Positions 1-8,900 of a stretch of DNA of 64,000 nucleotides are shown piece after piece. Positions within the stretch are counted from its first letter, which is position 1. Every line of letters starts with the position of its first letter. The translations under genes were made by a program, and so were the position numbers. Below the pieces are notes generated by a model. It saw only the letters and a program-made list of their open reading frames with translations. It was not told where the DNA came from and did no database searches. Source of the stretch: UBA1926 sp036732005 (lineage in GTDB: Bacteria > Planctomycetota > Phycisphaerae > Phycisphaerales > UBA1924); assembly GCA_036732005.1 (NCBI GenBank), contig DAINDF010000014.1, positions 17,241 to 81,240 on the forward strand, written 5' to 3'.

Positions 1-636
1 CGCGCCGCCCGCGGGGCTGAACCACGAGCCCTGCCGCGCCGCCCCGTGCAGGGTTCGCCACGCGTCGGCGTACCCGAGCGAGGCGAGCCGCCCCAGCAGG
101 GCGGTGCAGGAGAACGACGCGCCGGCCTCGTCGAGGCGGTGCCGACCCGTGTTGAGGTCCCCCAGGATCACATGGTCCGCGTCCCGGCGGGCGCGCGCGG
201 CACGGAGCAACTCGTGCCACACCGCCGTCTTGGCGACCAGACCAGCCCGGTCCGAGCGGGCCGCTTCGGGCACATGCACCGCGGTGACTTCGAGGCCCGA
301 GCGGGGGCCCGAGCGGAGGCGGGCGGTCAGGATGCGCCGCCGCAGGGCGGGCGGGAGGCCCGGGTGGGCGTCGACCGCGTCGATCGGGCGGCGCGAGGCG
401 ATGAGAACCCGGTTGGGCGAGGGCGGGGCCGGGTCCGAGTCGGGGTCGTGCCCGCCGCTGACGGCCTGGTGCTCCCAGCCGTGGTCGGCGAGGACGGCCC
501 GGAGCGACCCGCCCCGCGCGGCGCGGAACTCGGTGAGCGTGATGACATCGGGGGCCCAGTCGAGCAGGGCGAGCGCGATCCGGGGGAGCCGCTCGGGGCC
601 CCCGCCGTGGAGGATGTTCCAGGTCAGCAGTCTCAC
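1..636 (-). CDS. Endonuclease/exonuclease/phosphatase family protein, 3' end cut off by window edge
   Basis: The visible part is 212 codons from a GTG start and continues past the left edge. The N-terminus reads RLLTWNILHGGG, the first strand of the EEP fold with its metal/substrate Asn, followed by VITLTEF carrying the metal-binding Glu, and VILGDLNTGRH, the GDxN motif, near residue 160. This is the DNase I/AP-endonuclease/sphingomyelinase-like superfamily; substrate cannot be told. The reading frame is closed by a TAG about 10 codons upstream of the GTG, so the start is well fixed. It is divergent from the dehydrogenase at 676, with a 39-bp gap that must hold both promoters. The catalytic C-terminal SDH motif is outside the window. 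Confidence 0.8.
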   Translation of the reverse strand, partial: MRLLTWNILHGGGPERLPRIALALLDWAPDVITLTEFRAARGGSLRAVLADHGWEHQAVSGGHDPDSDPAPPSPNRVLIASRRPIDAVDAHPGLPPALRRRILTARLRSGPRSGLEVTAVHVPEAARSDRAGLVAKTAVWHELLRAARARRDADHVILGDLNTGRHRLDEAGASFSCTALLGRLASLGYADAWRTLHGAARQGSWFSPAGGA

Positions 637-675
637 GGGGGCCGATGCCTCGGGGCGCGGTGCTAGCGTATCGGC

Positions 676-1644
676 ATGAGCACCCAAGGCCCCGTTGTCG
701 CCGTCACGCGGACCGTTCCCGGCACGCTGGTCGTCCCTGGGGCCGAGGTCCGGGTGCTGAGCGACCGGGCCGAGCCCGCGGAGAAGATCCGGGCGTTCGT
801 GCGGGGGTGCGACATCCTGGTCTCGATGTTCGGCAACCACATCGACGAGGCGATGCTCGACGCGGCGGGGCCCGGGCTCAAGGGCGTCTGCAACTTCGCC
901 GTCGGGTACAACAACATCGACCTCGACGCCTGCCGGGCCCGGGGGATCGCGGTGACCAACACGCCCGACGCGGTGACGGAGGGCACGGCCGACCTCGCGT
1001 GGGTGCTGGTGATGGCGGTGGCGCGGCGGCTGGTGGAAGGGGACCGGTTCGCGCGCACGGGGGCGTGGGAGCGGCACGGCCCCCTGGGCATGGCCGAGTT
1101 CATGGGGCTCGACCTGACGGGGCGGACGCTGCACATCGTCGGGGCGGGTCGGATCGGGTTCGGCGTCGCGACGCGGGCGCTGGCGTGGGGCATGCGCGTG
1201 CTCTACACCGCGCGGTCGCGGCACTGGGGGTTCGAGCTCGCCCCGGTGAACGCCCGGCGCGTCGAGCTCGACGAGGGGCTCGCCCTGGCCGATGTGGTCA
1301 GCATCCACACCCCGCTGACGGACGAGACGCGGCACCTGATCGACGCGCGCCGCCTCGGGCTGATGAAGCCCAACGCGATCCTCGTGAACACCTCGCGGGG
1401 CCCGGTGGTGGACGAGGCGGCGCTCGCGGCGGCGCTGCGCGCCCGACGCATCTTCGGCGCGGGGCTCGATGTCTTCGAGCACGAGCCGAGGATCCACGAG
1501 GGCCTGCTCGATCTCGACAATGTCGTGATGACCCCGCACATCGGCTCGGCGGAGGTCCGCTACCGCGAGGAGATGACGAAGATGGTCGCGGAGAACGCGG
1601 CCGCAATCCTCGGCGGGCGCACGCCGCCCAACCGCGTCTGCTGA
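676..1644 (+). CDS. D-isomer-specific 2-hydroxyacid dehydrogenase (glyoxylate/hydroxypyruvate reductase-like)
   Basis: A 322-residue NAD(P)-dependent oxidoreductase that should reduce a 2-keto acid to a D-2-hydroxy acid. The Rossmann loop GAGRIG is at residues 156-161. The catalytic triad is in place: Arg241 in NTSRGPVVDE, Glu270 in DVFEHEP and His288 in TPHIGSA. The N-terminal substrate domain has the usual NFAVGYNNID segment (73-82), which is typical of glyoxylate/hydroxypyruvate/gluconate reductases rather than of D-lactate dehydrogenase. Length is normal and no ACT domain follows, so this is not a phosphoglycerate dehydrogenase with a regulatory domain. Exact substrate is inferred only at family level. 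Confidence 0.93.
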   Translation: MSTQGPVVAVTRTVPGTLVVPGAEVRVLSDRAEPAEKIRAFVRGCDILVSMFGNHIDEAMLDAAGPGLKGVCNFAVGYNNIDLDACRARGIAVTNTPDAVTEGTADLAWVLVMAVARRLVEGDRFARTGAWERHGPLGMAEFMGLDLTGRTLHIVGAGRIGFGVATRALAWGMRVLYTARSRHWGFELAPVNARRVELDEGLALADVVSIHTPLTDETRHLIDARRLGLMKPNAILVNTSRGPVVDEAALAAALRARRIFGAGLDVFEHEPRIHEGLLDLDNVVMTPHIGSAEVRYREEMTKMVAENAAAILGGRTPPNRVC

Positions 1645-1731
1645 GCCGCGGGCCCGAAATCCGTGGCCGGAATAGCGCCCGCGCACGGGCTGTTGGCTCC
1701 TGTTGTCGAATCTCGACGAAAGGACCACCCG

Positions 1732-1887
1732 ATGCAACACCACGCCAAGCACGCCACCGCCCACGCCGTCGCGCGCGACCCGGTCGCCTCGGATCCCGGC
1801 TGGCCGATCGCGCTGGGATTTGTCTCGTACGGCCTGCTGCTCGCCGGTGCGCTGGGCGTCTCGATGATCTGCCTCGCGCTGCTCTGA
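1732..1887 (+). CDS. Small single-pass membrane protein, unknown function
   Basis: A 51-residue frame starting at an ATG preceded by GAAAGGA 8 bases upstream, a good ribosome site. The first 23 residues are His/Ala rich and polar (MQHHAKHATAHAV), then one hydrophobic segment (about residues 27-50) runs almost to the end. The frame is also open upstream, but the Shine-Dalgarno match favours this start. A strong bidirectional terminator follows within about 45 bases, which fits a real short transcript. I do not recognise the family. Confidence 0.55.
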   Translation: MQHHAKHATAHAVARDPVASDPGWPIALGFVSYGLLLAGALGVSMICLALL

Positions 1888-1929
1888 CCCCCGCCTCGGA
1901 CCGGACGCCTGACCTGCGGACAACCAAAG

Positions 1930-1966
1930 ACCGGGCGGTGCGGGCCCCCTCCCCGCATCGCCCGGT
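1930..1966. terminator. Bidirectional intrinsic terminator between the small membrane protein and upp
   Basis: A 15-bp stem (1930-1944 with 1952-1966, one G-T wobble) and a 7-base loop sit exactly between the convergent ends of the small gene and upp. A T-rich stretch follows on the plus strand (GTTGTCGTTTC). Confidence 0.75.
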
Positions 1967-1973
1967 TGTCGTT

Positions 1974-2615
1974 TCAGACCGTCCCGTACAGCCGGTCCCC
2001 CGCGTCGCCCAGGCCCGGGCGGATGTACCCCCGCTCGTCGAGGCGCTCGTCGAGCGCCGCGGCGTAGATCGTGACATCGGGCGCCTCGTGCGCGAGACGC
2101 TCCACCCCCTCGGGCGACGCGACGAGGCAGATCATCCGCAGGTCGTGCGCCCCCGCCTCGCGCAGCATCGCGATCGCGGCCAGGGCCGAGCCCCCCGTCG
2201 CGAGCATCGGGTCGACGAGCACGACAGGCCCGGCGTCGAGGTCGCCCGGGAGTTTCTTGAGATAGGCCTTGGGGCGGAGCGTGTGCTCGTCGCGCGCCAG
2301 GCCCAGGTGGCCCACCCTCGCCTCGGGCATCAGGTCGAGCACGCCCTCGGTCATCCCCAGCCCCGCGCGGAGCACGGGCACCACCGTGATCGTCCGCGCC
2401 AGACGCTTGGCCCCGGTCCGCTCCAGCGGCGTCTCGATCTCCACGGGACGCGTCTCGAACGATCGCGTCACCTCGTAGACCATCAACCCCGCGATCTGGG
2501 CCATCAACGCCCGGAATGCCCGGTGGCTGGTCGTCGCCTCGCGCAGGTACGACATCTTGTGGCTGATCAGCGGGTGGTCGAAGACGACGAGGTTCGCGGG
2601 CAGGACGGGCGGCAT
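1974..2615 (-). CDS. upp: Uracil phosphoribosyltransferase
   Basis: A 213-residue enzyme that condenses uracil with PRPP to give UMP (EC 2.4.2.9) in pyrimidine salvage. The PRPP loop VDPMLATGGSA is at 134-144, and the C-terminal uracil-binding segment GYIRPGLGDAGDRLYGT is at 196-212; both match bacterial Upp closely. Length is standard. It is divergent from a cytosine deaminase that starts 45 bp away, so the two genes together would convert cytosine to UMP. It ends against a shared terminator with the small gene at 1732. Confidence 0.97.
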   Translation of the reverse strand: MPPVLPANLVVFDHPLISHKMSYLREATTSHRAFRALMAQIAGLMVYEVTRSFETRPVEIETPLERTGAKRLARTITVVPVLRAGLGMTEGVLDLMPEARVGHLGLARDEHTLRPKAYLKKLPGDLDAGPVVLVDPMLATGGSALAAIAMLREAGAHDLRMICLVASPEGVERLAHEAPDVTIYAAALDERLDERGYIRPGLGDAGDRLYGTV

Positions 2616-2660
2616 GCGGCGAGTCTACTGACCCGGGCCGCCCCGGTGTATCGTGATCCC

Positions 2661-3116
2661 ATGCCCAGCGACCGCATCCTCCTCGACGCCGCGTATGAGC
2701 AGGCCCTCAAGTCCGCCGCCGAGGGGGGCATCCCCATCGGCTCGGTCCTCGCCGATCCCCGGGGCGAGATCGTCGCCCGGGGGCACAACCTCCGCGTGCA
2801 GACCGGCGACCCCACCGCCCACGCCGAGACCGTCTGTATCCGGAACGCCGGGCGGCGCCGCGACTGGCACACCCTCACCCTCGTCTCGACCCTGAGCCCT
2901 TGCGCGATGTGCACCGGCACGGCCGTCCTCCACCGCGTCCGGCGCGTCGTCATCGGCGAGAACCGGACCTTCCAGGGGCGCGAGGACTGGCTGCGGGCCG
3001 AGGGGATCGAGGTGGTCGTGCTCGACGACGAACGCTGCGTCGACCTGATGCGCCGCTTCATCGCCGACCGCCCCGACCTGTGGGACGAGGACATCGGCGT
3101 GCCGCCCCCGAAATAG
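2661..3116 (+). CDS. Yeast-type cytosine deaminase (CDA-fold nucleoside/nucleobase deaminase)
   Basis: A 151-residue zinc deaminase. HAE at 54-56 supplies the zinc His and catalytic Glu, and PCAMC (Cys81, Cys84) the other zinc ligands. Beyond the general CDA fold, it shares features I remember from yeast Fcy1: a GHNLRVQ segment before HAE, STLSPCAMCTGT, and the C-terminal ERCVDLMRRFIADRP..WDEDIG block that closes the Fcy1 active site. This argues for cytosine to uracil deamination rather than TadA (tRNA) or guanine deaminase activity. It is unrelated to the TIM-barrel CodA. Divergent pairing with upp supports the assignment. The start ATG has no strong ribosome site. Confidence 0.85.
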   Translation: MPSDRILLDAAYEQALKSAAEGGIPIGSVLADPRGEIVARGHNLRVQTGDPTAHAETVCIRNAGRRRDWHTLTLVSTLSPCAMCTGTAVLHRVRRVVIGENRTFQGREDWLRAEGIEVVVLDDERCVDLMRRFIADRPDLWDEDIGVPPPK

Positions 3117-3188
3117 GTGGAGGTTCACATTTCTATGTTGCACAGTATTTGCCTTGTGATCATGAACCGAGTCGCGTAGATTGCTGCG

Positions 3189-4490
3189 ATGACATCTACT
3201 CGATTGTTCCCACTTCGGGTCTTTGGCGCATTCCTCCTCGCGATAGTCTTGTCTTCCCATGTACGCGCCGAAGCCGCCGCCCCGACCATTCCTACATCAG
3301 GCGTCGTCGAGGTCGAGGACTTCGTCCTCGAACGGGGGGAGGTGCTCCGCCTCGACGGCGACCTGGTCATCAGGGCCTCCAACAGCATCCGCGTCGACGG
3401 CGTGATCGTCGCCGGCACGCCCAAGGCAGAGGATGCCCGCGACGGGGCCTCCATCGAGCTGCGCGCCGGTGTGATGATCCGCATCGACGGGCAGATCCGC
3501 ACGGGCCGGGGCCATCCGGGGCTCGACCCCGGCGAGCCGGGCGGCAACGGAGGCTCGATCATGCTCGACGCACCCCTCATCGTGACCGCCCAGCAGTCCT
3601 TCGAGGGCGGGAGCGGAGGACCGGGAAACCACGGCGACCCCGGGGAACCCGGCGGCAACGGCGGAGATGGCGGGAACTGCTCGGTCCGCGGGGTAATCAT
3701 CACCACCAACGGGCACCCGGTCCTGCTCATCGGCGGCTCAGCCGGGCACGGTGGGAACGGCGGCCCACCCAATGACGCAGGCATTCCCGGGAACGGAGGC
3801 GCGGGCGGGAATGGCGGGTCCGCACGCGCCGACGACCCCTACGCGCCGCGCCGGGCGGAGCGTGCGATGATCCCGATGTCCTTCGTCCTGCAACGCGACA
3901 ACGCCATCGGAGAAGGCTGGCCCGGGGCCCCGGGAGCGCACGCGTTCGGGGGAATCGGCGGGTCCGGCGGGCTGGGTGGGGACGCGGATTTGACTTCTGA
4001 CGCCATCCCCGGTGGCGGGGGGGGCGATGCGGGCCACGGGGGCGAGGCGCTCGGAGGCCCGGGCGAGAACGGGTACCCGGGGCGGGACGCCTGCGAGCCT
4101 CCGCCTCCGGGTGTGCGTTCGCTGTTGGGCGGCGGCAACGGAGGGACGGGGGGGGACTCCGGGATGGCCGTCGGCGGGCGCGGAGGCATCGGAGGCCGGG
4201 GTGGATCGGGCCGCCCTTGGGGGCTGGGCGGGCGCGGGGGAAATGGAGGACGCGCCTCTAACGGCGCCGCAGGCTCAGGAGGAAACGGGGGCGATGGCAA
4301 CGGCCCGGGTGACGGCGGGCTCGGCGGCCTGTCACAACGCGTCATTGGTGGTGATGGAGGCGCTGGCCACACGGGCGGGAACGGGGGAAACGCCATCCAG
4401 GGGCAAAACTCGACATACGGGCGACGAGGCAGCCCTTGCAAAGCGTCGCAAGCAACTAGGGCACCGGAATCAGGGAAGGAGTATCCATGA
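3189..4490 (+). CDS. Secreted glycine-rich repeat protein, first of a tandem pair
   Basis: A 433-residue protein with a signal peptide (residues 1-27, ending HVRAEA). Residues about 35-120 form a beta-rich N-domain alternating hydrophobic and polar residues (VLRLDGDLVIRASNSIRVDG), suggestive of a beta-helix or pectin-lyase-like fold. From about 120 the protein is dominated by GGNGG, GGDGG and GPG units, as in PE_PGRS or collagen-like low-complexity proteins. There is no GC-type dockerin, unlike other secreted proteins here. The stop overlaps the start of a paralogue at 4487, so translation is probably coupled. Function unknown; likely extracellular or surface structural. The 72-base upstream gap is AT-richer than its surroundings and contains GTAGATT, a possible -10 element. 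Confidence 0.8.
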   Translation: MTSTRLFPLRVFGAFLLAIVLSSHVRAEAAAPTIPTSGVVEVEDFVLERGEVLRLDGDLVIRASNSIRVDGVIVAGTPKAEDARDGASIELRAGVMIRIDGQIRTGRGHPGLDPGEPGGNGGSIMLDAPLIVTAQQSFEGGSGGPGNHGDPGEPGGNGGDGGNCSVRGVIITTNGHPVLLIGGSAGHGGNGGPPNDAGIPGNGGAGGNGGSARADDPYAPRRAERAMIPMSFVLQRDNAIGEGWPGAPGAHAFGGIGGSGGLGGDADLTSDAIPGGGGGDAGHGGEALGGPGENGYPGRDACEPPPPGVRSLLGGGNGGTGGDSGMAVGGRGGIGGRGGSGRPWGLGGRGGNGGRASNGAAGSGGNGGDGNGPGDGGLGGLSQRVIGGDGGAGHTGGNGGNAIQGQNSTYGRRGSPCKASQATRAPESGKEYP

Positions 4491-5830
4491 TGAGGATATA
4501 TTCGACGATCAGCTTGGCCGTTTTGTCCGTAGTGATCAACTTCGGATTCGCCCAATCCAACGCCAGCCTGGGCGACGATCTTCACATCATCGGTTCACAC
4601 AGATTGAGTGGAATTATCACTGCCCGCTCACTCCGGATTCCTGCATCTTCAAGGCTCATCGTTGTTGGGAACCTCGATCTGATGATAGAAGAGGAAGCAC
4701 AGATCGAGGGGGAGATCGTTCTCCTGAGTGGCGATGAGCTCGGCGGGCATGCCGCGCCGAGTCTGCGGATCTTCTCCAACCGCTCCATCGAAATCAAGGG
4801 AGACATTCGGGGTGGCGCTGGTTACTCCGGACTTTCCGAGGGGGAGATCGGTGGGCAAGGCAGTCAGGTCGTCCTTGACGCCCCATGGATCCTGTTGGAC
4901 GGCGAGATCAGCGGCGGGCGCGGTGGTTCGGGCGGACCCGCGGGATCCGGTGGGGATGGGGGACATGTGATTGTGTTTGGTTCAGTCGTTGCTCGCTCTG
5001 GTGGAGTGATTCATGGCGGCGATGGCGGAGACGCGGGGCAATCTGTTCGTTCTTTGGCGCTTCTGGGGATTACGGGGACAGGCGGCAATGGTGGGGATGC
5101 TCTCGTCGTCGATGTTCAACTTGCTTCAGGCTACGGCCGCGACCTCCGATCACCAGGCACGGATGGCGACGACAACAGCAGCCCGAATGCGAGCCCTTGG
5201 GACCCGGAAACTGCGGACAACTGCGCGAACGGGAGTAACGGCTTTGCCTCCGCCCCCGCAACAGGTGGGAATGGCGGCTCGGGAGGTGCCGGAACCAACG
5301 CTGCCGCAGACGGAGAAGGCGGGTGCACACCAGCAACTCCTGGAGGCACGGGGGGGCGAGGGGGCCACGCTGCATCCGGCAGCGCGGGATCGGGCCAAAA
5401 TGGAGGCCCCTGTTGCGAGAGTCCAACTTCAGTCGGTGGCGACGGCGGAAATGGTGGACAGAGCGGGACTGCAAAGGGCGGCAAGGGAGGGTCAGGAGGT
5501 CAGGGTGGAAATGGCGCGTATGGGGGATGCGGTCCAGCGAATGGCGGTGCGGGCGGTTCAGGAGGCAACGCAACTTCTGGCCTTGGCGGTGCCGGCGGCA
5601 ACGGTGGCCGCGGCTGGGCTGCCGGGGGCGACGGTGGCACGGGATTCCCCGGAGGATCGACAATTCCGGGGAAGGGTGGGCAAGGTGGTGACGCTGGATT
5701 TGGCATCCCAGGTCAAACTCCTGCTTCTAAAGGTCCTAACGGCGCACAGGGCGGTGCCGCACAGGGGGCCAGAGGCCCGAACGGCTCCGACGGCGGCGTT
5801 CCCTGTTTGGTCTTCCTGAAGACGCCTTGA
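4487..5830 (+). CDS. Secreted glycine-rich repeat protein, second of a tandem pair
   Basis: A 447-residue paralogue of the preceding gene. It has a signal peptide (1-22, ending GFAQ), then an N-domain whose blocks line up with the first copy: NLDLMIEEEAQIEGEI, SLRIFSNRSIEIKGDIRGG and VVLDAPWILLDGEISGG. From about residue 130 it turns into GGNGG/GGSGG repeats, with several Cys residues spread through the repeat part. Start ATG overlaps the previous stop by four bases and is preceded by GGAAGGAG. Base composition is visibly less GC-biased than neighbouring genes, with many A/T third positions, which hints at relaxed codon selection or recent acquisition. Function unknown. Confidence 0.8.
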   Translation: MMRIYSTISLAVLSVVINFGFAQSNASLGDDLHIIGSHRLSGIITARSLRIPASSRLIVVGNLDLMIEEEAQIEGEIVLLSGDELGGHAAPSLRIFSNRSIEIKGDIRGGAGYSGLSEGEIGGQGSQVVLDAPWILLDGEISGGRGGSGGPAGSGGDGGHVIVFGSVVARSGGVIHGGDGGDAGQSVRSLALLGITGTGGNGGDALVVDVQLASGYGRDLRSPGTDGDDNSSPNASPWDPETADNCANGSNGFASAPATGGNGGSGGAGTNAAADGEGGCTPATPGGTGGRGGHAASGSAGSGQNGGPCCESPTSVGGDGGNGGQSGTAKGGKGGSGGQGGNGAYGGCGPANGGAGGSGGNATSGLGGAGGNGGRGWAAGGDGGTGFPGGSTIPGKGGQGGDAGFGIPGQTPASKGPNGAQGGAAQGARGPNGSDGGVPCLVFLKTP

Positions 5831-5847
5831 CCGAGTCACGAGTCTCC

Positions 5848-5880
5848 GCCGGTCGTGGCCGATGGACCTCGACCGGCTTT
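5848..5880 (+). terminator. Intrinsic terminator after the glycine-rich pair
   Basis: An 8-bp perfect stem (5848-5855 with 5870-5877) is followed by TTTCT. It lies 17 bases after the stop at 5830 and before the convergent gene ending at 5937. Confidence 0.7.
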
Positions 5881-5936
5881 CTGCATGAACACATCAAAGC
5901 GATCTGTTGGGGCAGCCGGTGGATCCGTCGTTTCCC

Positions 5937-8900
5937 TCACGCCGCCACGCGTTCCCCCCGCTCGCGCCAGATCGCCCGCCAGACGCGTTCGAAGGGCTCG
6001 TCGAGCAGGTCGCCCGCGGGGTTGCCCTCGGCGTCGCAGGCCCGCCCGTCGCTGCGCACGAGCAGCGTCTCGCGCAGGCGGCGCATCCTGGCCAGCGCGG
6101 GCAGCGGGAGCGCCCGGATCCGGGCCGACTCGGGCATCACCGCGCCGTCGGGGATCGGGTCGATGACGGCGCTGCACGCGGCCATGAGCCACCCGTTGTA
6201 GAACGGCTCGATCTCCTCGTAGACCTCGTCGCAGCGCGTGATCCGCGGGACGACCCAGACGCCCGGGAGCCCGCCCGCCGAGCCCCGCCGCTCGAGCAGC
6301 GCCTCCACGCGGGACTTGACCAGGTCGTACCGGTCGACGCCCGCCATGCGCACATAGGTCGCCGGCGAGGTCGCGAGCAGGTCGACGCTGAGGACATCGA
6401 CGCCGCAGGAGACGAGCCGGTCCGCGTCGAAAGCGTCCGCGAGCGCGTCGGTGCGGAGGTGGACCAGGCCCACACCGGCGGCCCGGGCCGCGGCGACGAC
6501 GCCGAACAGGCCCGGGTGCATGAGCGGGTCGCCCACGCCGTCGAGCGTCAGCACCGTGTCTGGCCTCCCCGCGGCGAAGGCCTCGATGATCCGGGTCGCC
6601 GAGTCGAGCGCGAGCACGGGGCGTTCGCCCCCGCCGGGCGTGGCGGTACGGCGCCATTGCCCGAAGATGCCCCCCGCGAGCCGGCCGGTGCAGAGTTCAA
6701 GCACCAGGTGCCGGGGCGCGGCCGGGGCGCGGTCGACCGAGGCGGCGACGACGGCCTCCGCGTCGGCCCGCTCCCAGCGGTCGCCCAGGCGATCGATCGC
6801 GCCCTCGATGAGCGAGACGCCCTCCGGGGTGTCGGGCACGAACCGCCGCCCCGCGTTGCGCACCGTGTGGTGCACCGGCACGCAGAACGCCTTGGAGACC
6901 GGGTCGGCCTGGGGCGCGATCGGCAGGTAGGAGAGCAGCCCCCCCACCGTCGCGTAGTTCGCCGCGTGCGCCTGCCCCTCGCCCATCTGCGCGATCGCCT
7001 CGCGGTCGAGCAGCAGCCCGGCGAGGCCCGGGGCGGCCTGCGTGAGCGCGAGATGCACCGTCTCGGGCTGCTCGCGGTAGCGGTCGACCACCGCGGCGAC
7101 GAGGGCCGGGTCGACGAGCATCCAGTCCGCCCCGACGAGGACCGCCGCGTCGAGGCCCCGCTTTGCCATGACCTCGCCCGCGAGTCGGGGATCGAACGAT
7201 TCGTCGTAGCACGACACGCCGCCCATCGCCCCGCGCCAGGCGTCGGGGCTCATGAGCCGGGCCCGACCGATCGCGCGCGTCCGGGCCCGCAGGGCCCCGG
7301 CGTCGACCGGCTCGATCGCCACGCGCGGGCCGGAGGCGATCTCCCCGAGCGCCGCGGCCGCGGCCTGGGGAGCGCCCGTCATGACGACGATCTCGTCGAG
7401 CCCGGGGGCGCGGAGAAGCCGGCGCACGGTCGCGCGGAGCGGGGGTTCGGAGACCGTCGGGCCGCCGCGCGGCAGCCCGAGCCCATTGATCTCGTGGTCG
7501 TACCCGAGCAGGGCGGCGACGCGGCGATCCGGGCGGGCCTCGAGCTGCTCGGGCGTCGGCGCGGGGTCGGTGGTCTCGCGGGCGCGCTCGCCCCGGACCG
7601 CGGAGGCCGAGCCCCGGAGCAGCCTTGCCAGTTCAGCGGCGGCGTCGGCGGTCCACTCCACATTCGAGATGTCGCGCTCGATCTGCTTCCGCTGCCGCTC
7701 CTGCTCGTCCATCGCGGTGTCCAGTTGAATGGACCGGTCGGCCCGGAAGCGACGCAGCGCCCCGGCCTGGTTCATGAACTGGACAAGCCCGTACGCCGGC
7801 TCGTGGCGCACCACCTCGTCGCGGACCTTGTAGACCTCGTCGATCAGGCGGTCCACGCCCGAGGGCGTCGCGCCCGGCGCGATCATCTCCCGCAGGATGC
7901 CCGCCGCACGCCGGCTGCACGACTCGACCTCGTCCGCCTGCCGCGCCACGGCCTCGAGCCGGGCGCACACCGCGGCCGAAACCGCCGCACGCTCCCGCCC
8001 GCCCCGGGGCGGGGGCGGCGCGAAGCGCTCCCCGTCCGCGTGCCGCTCGAGCGCCTCGGCGAGGGTCATCACGGTCGTGTGCGCCTTGCGCACGCCCCCC
8101 TCGGTCGCGTCGATCACCCGCAGCCCGCGCTGCTCGTCGGCGGCGAAGTCCACCTCGAACTGGGCCAGGTAGGTCGCCATCTGCTCGTCGGTGTAGATCG
8201 GGCGGCCCTGCAGGTCCTCCGCCCGGCGCAGCAGGCTCCGGCTCCGCACGATCCGCTCCCACTCGAACATCTCGAGCGTGCGCATCGGGCCCAGTTCACC
8301 CGCCCAGACCTCGTGGATCGCGGCGTTGGCGGCGTAGTACTGCCCGTCCGTGAAGCCCAGGTCCTGCCCCACGAGCACCAGCGGGTCGCACCCCATGTGA
8401 CGCCCGAGGTACGCGCACAGATGGGCCACGGTCGCGCCCGCCTTGAGGGGCCATTTCTGTCCCGCCAGTTCCGGGCCCAGGATCTGGTCGAGCATCTGCT
8501 CCTGCACGCACAGGATCCGCCCCGGGAACGACTCGAGGATCGACGGGTTCGCCTTGGGCTCGACCACGAGCGTCACCCCCTCGACATCCGCCGCCGTCAG
8601 CCCCTCGTAGAAACGCTTGCTCAGCTCGTGGTAGTCCAGCGCGCACACGAAGTGCGGCCTGATCCCCCGCCTCAGCAGCGGCTTGAGCACCGTCTGCACC
8701 GCGATGATCACCGCGTGCTCGCGCACGCGCGGGTCGGCCAGCAGCTCGATGTTCCGCTCGAGGCTCGGGCCCGCCGAGACGACGATCGCCGGGCGCCCGT
8801 ACCCCGCGCCCGCAAGGTCCGCGATGCCGGGCGACGAGGCGTAGAAGTCCGCGTTCATCACCATGTTGCGCAGCGACGCCTGCGAGCGCACCAGCGCGGT

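Noticed and set aside
3189..5830. Collagen-like or PE_PGRS protein proper
   Set aside because: GGx units lack the strict Gly-X-Y period of collagen, and there is no PE domain; only a general resemblance.
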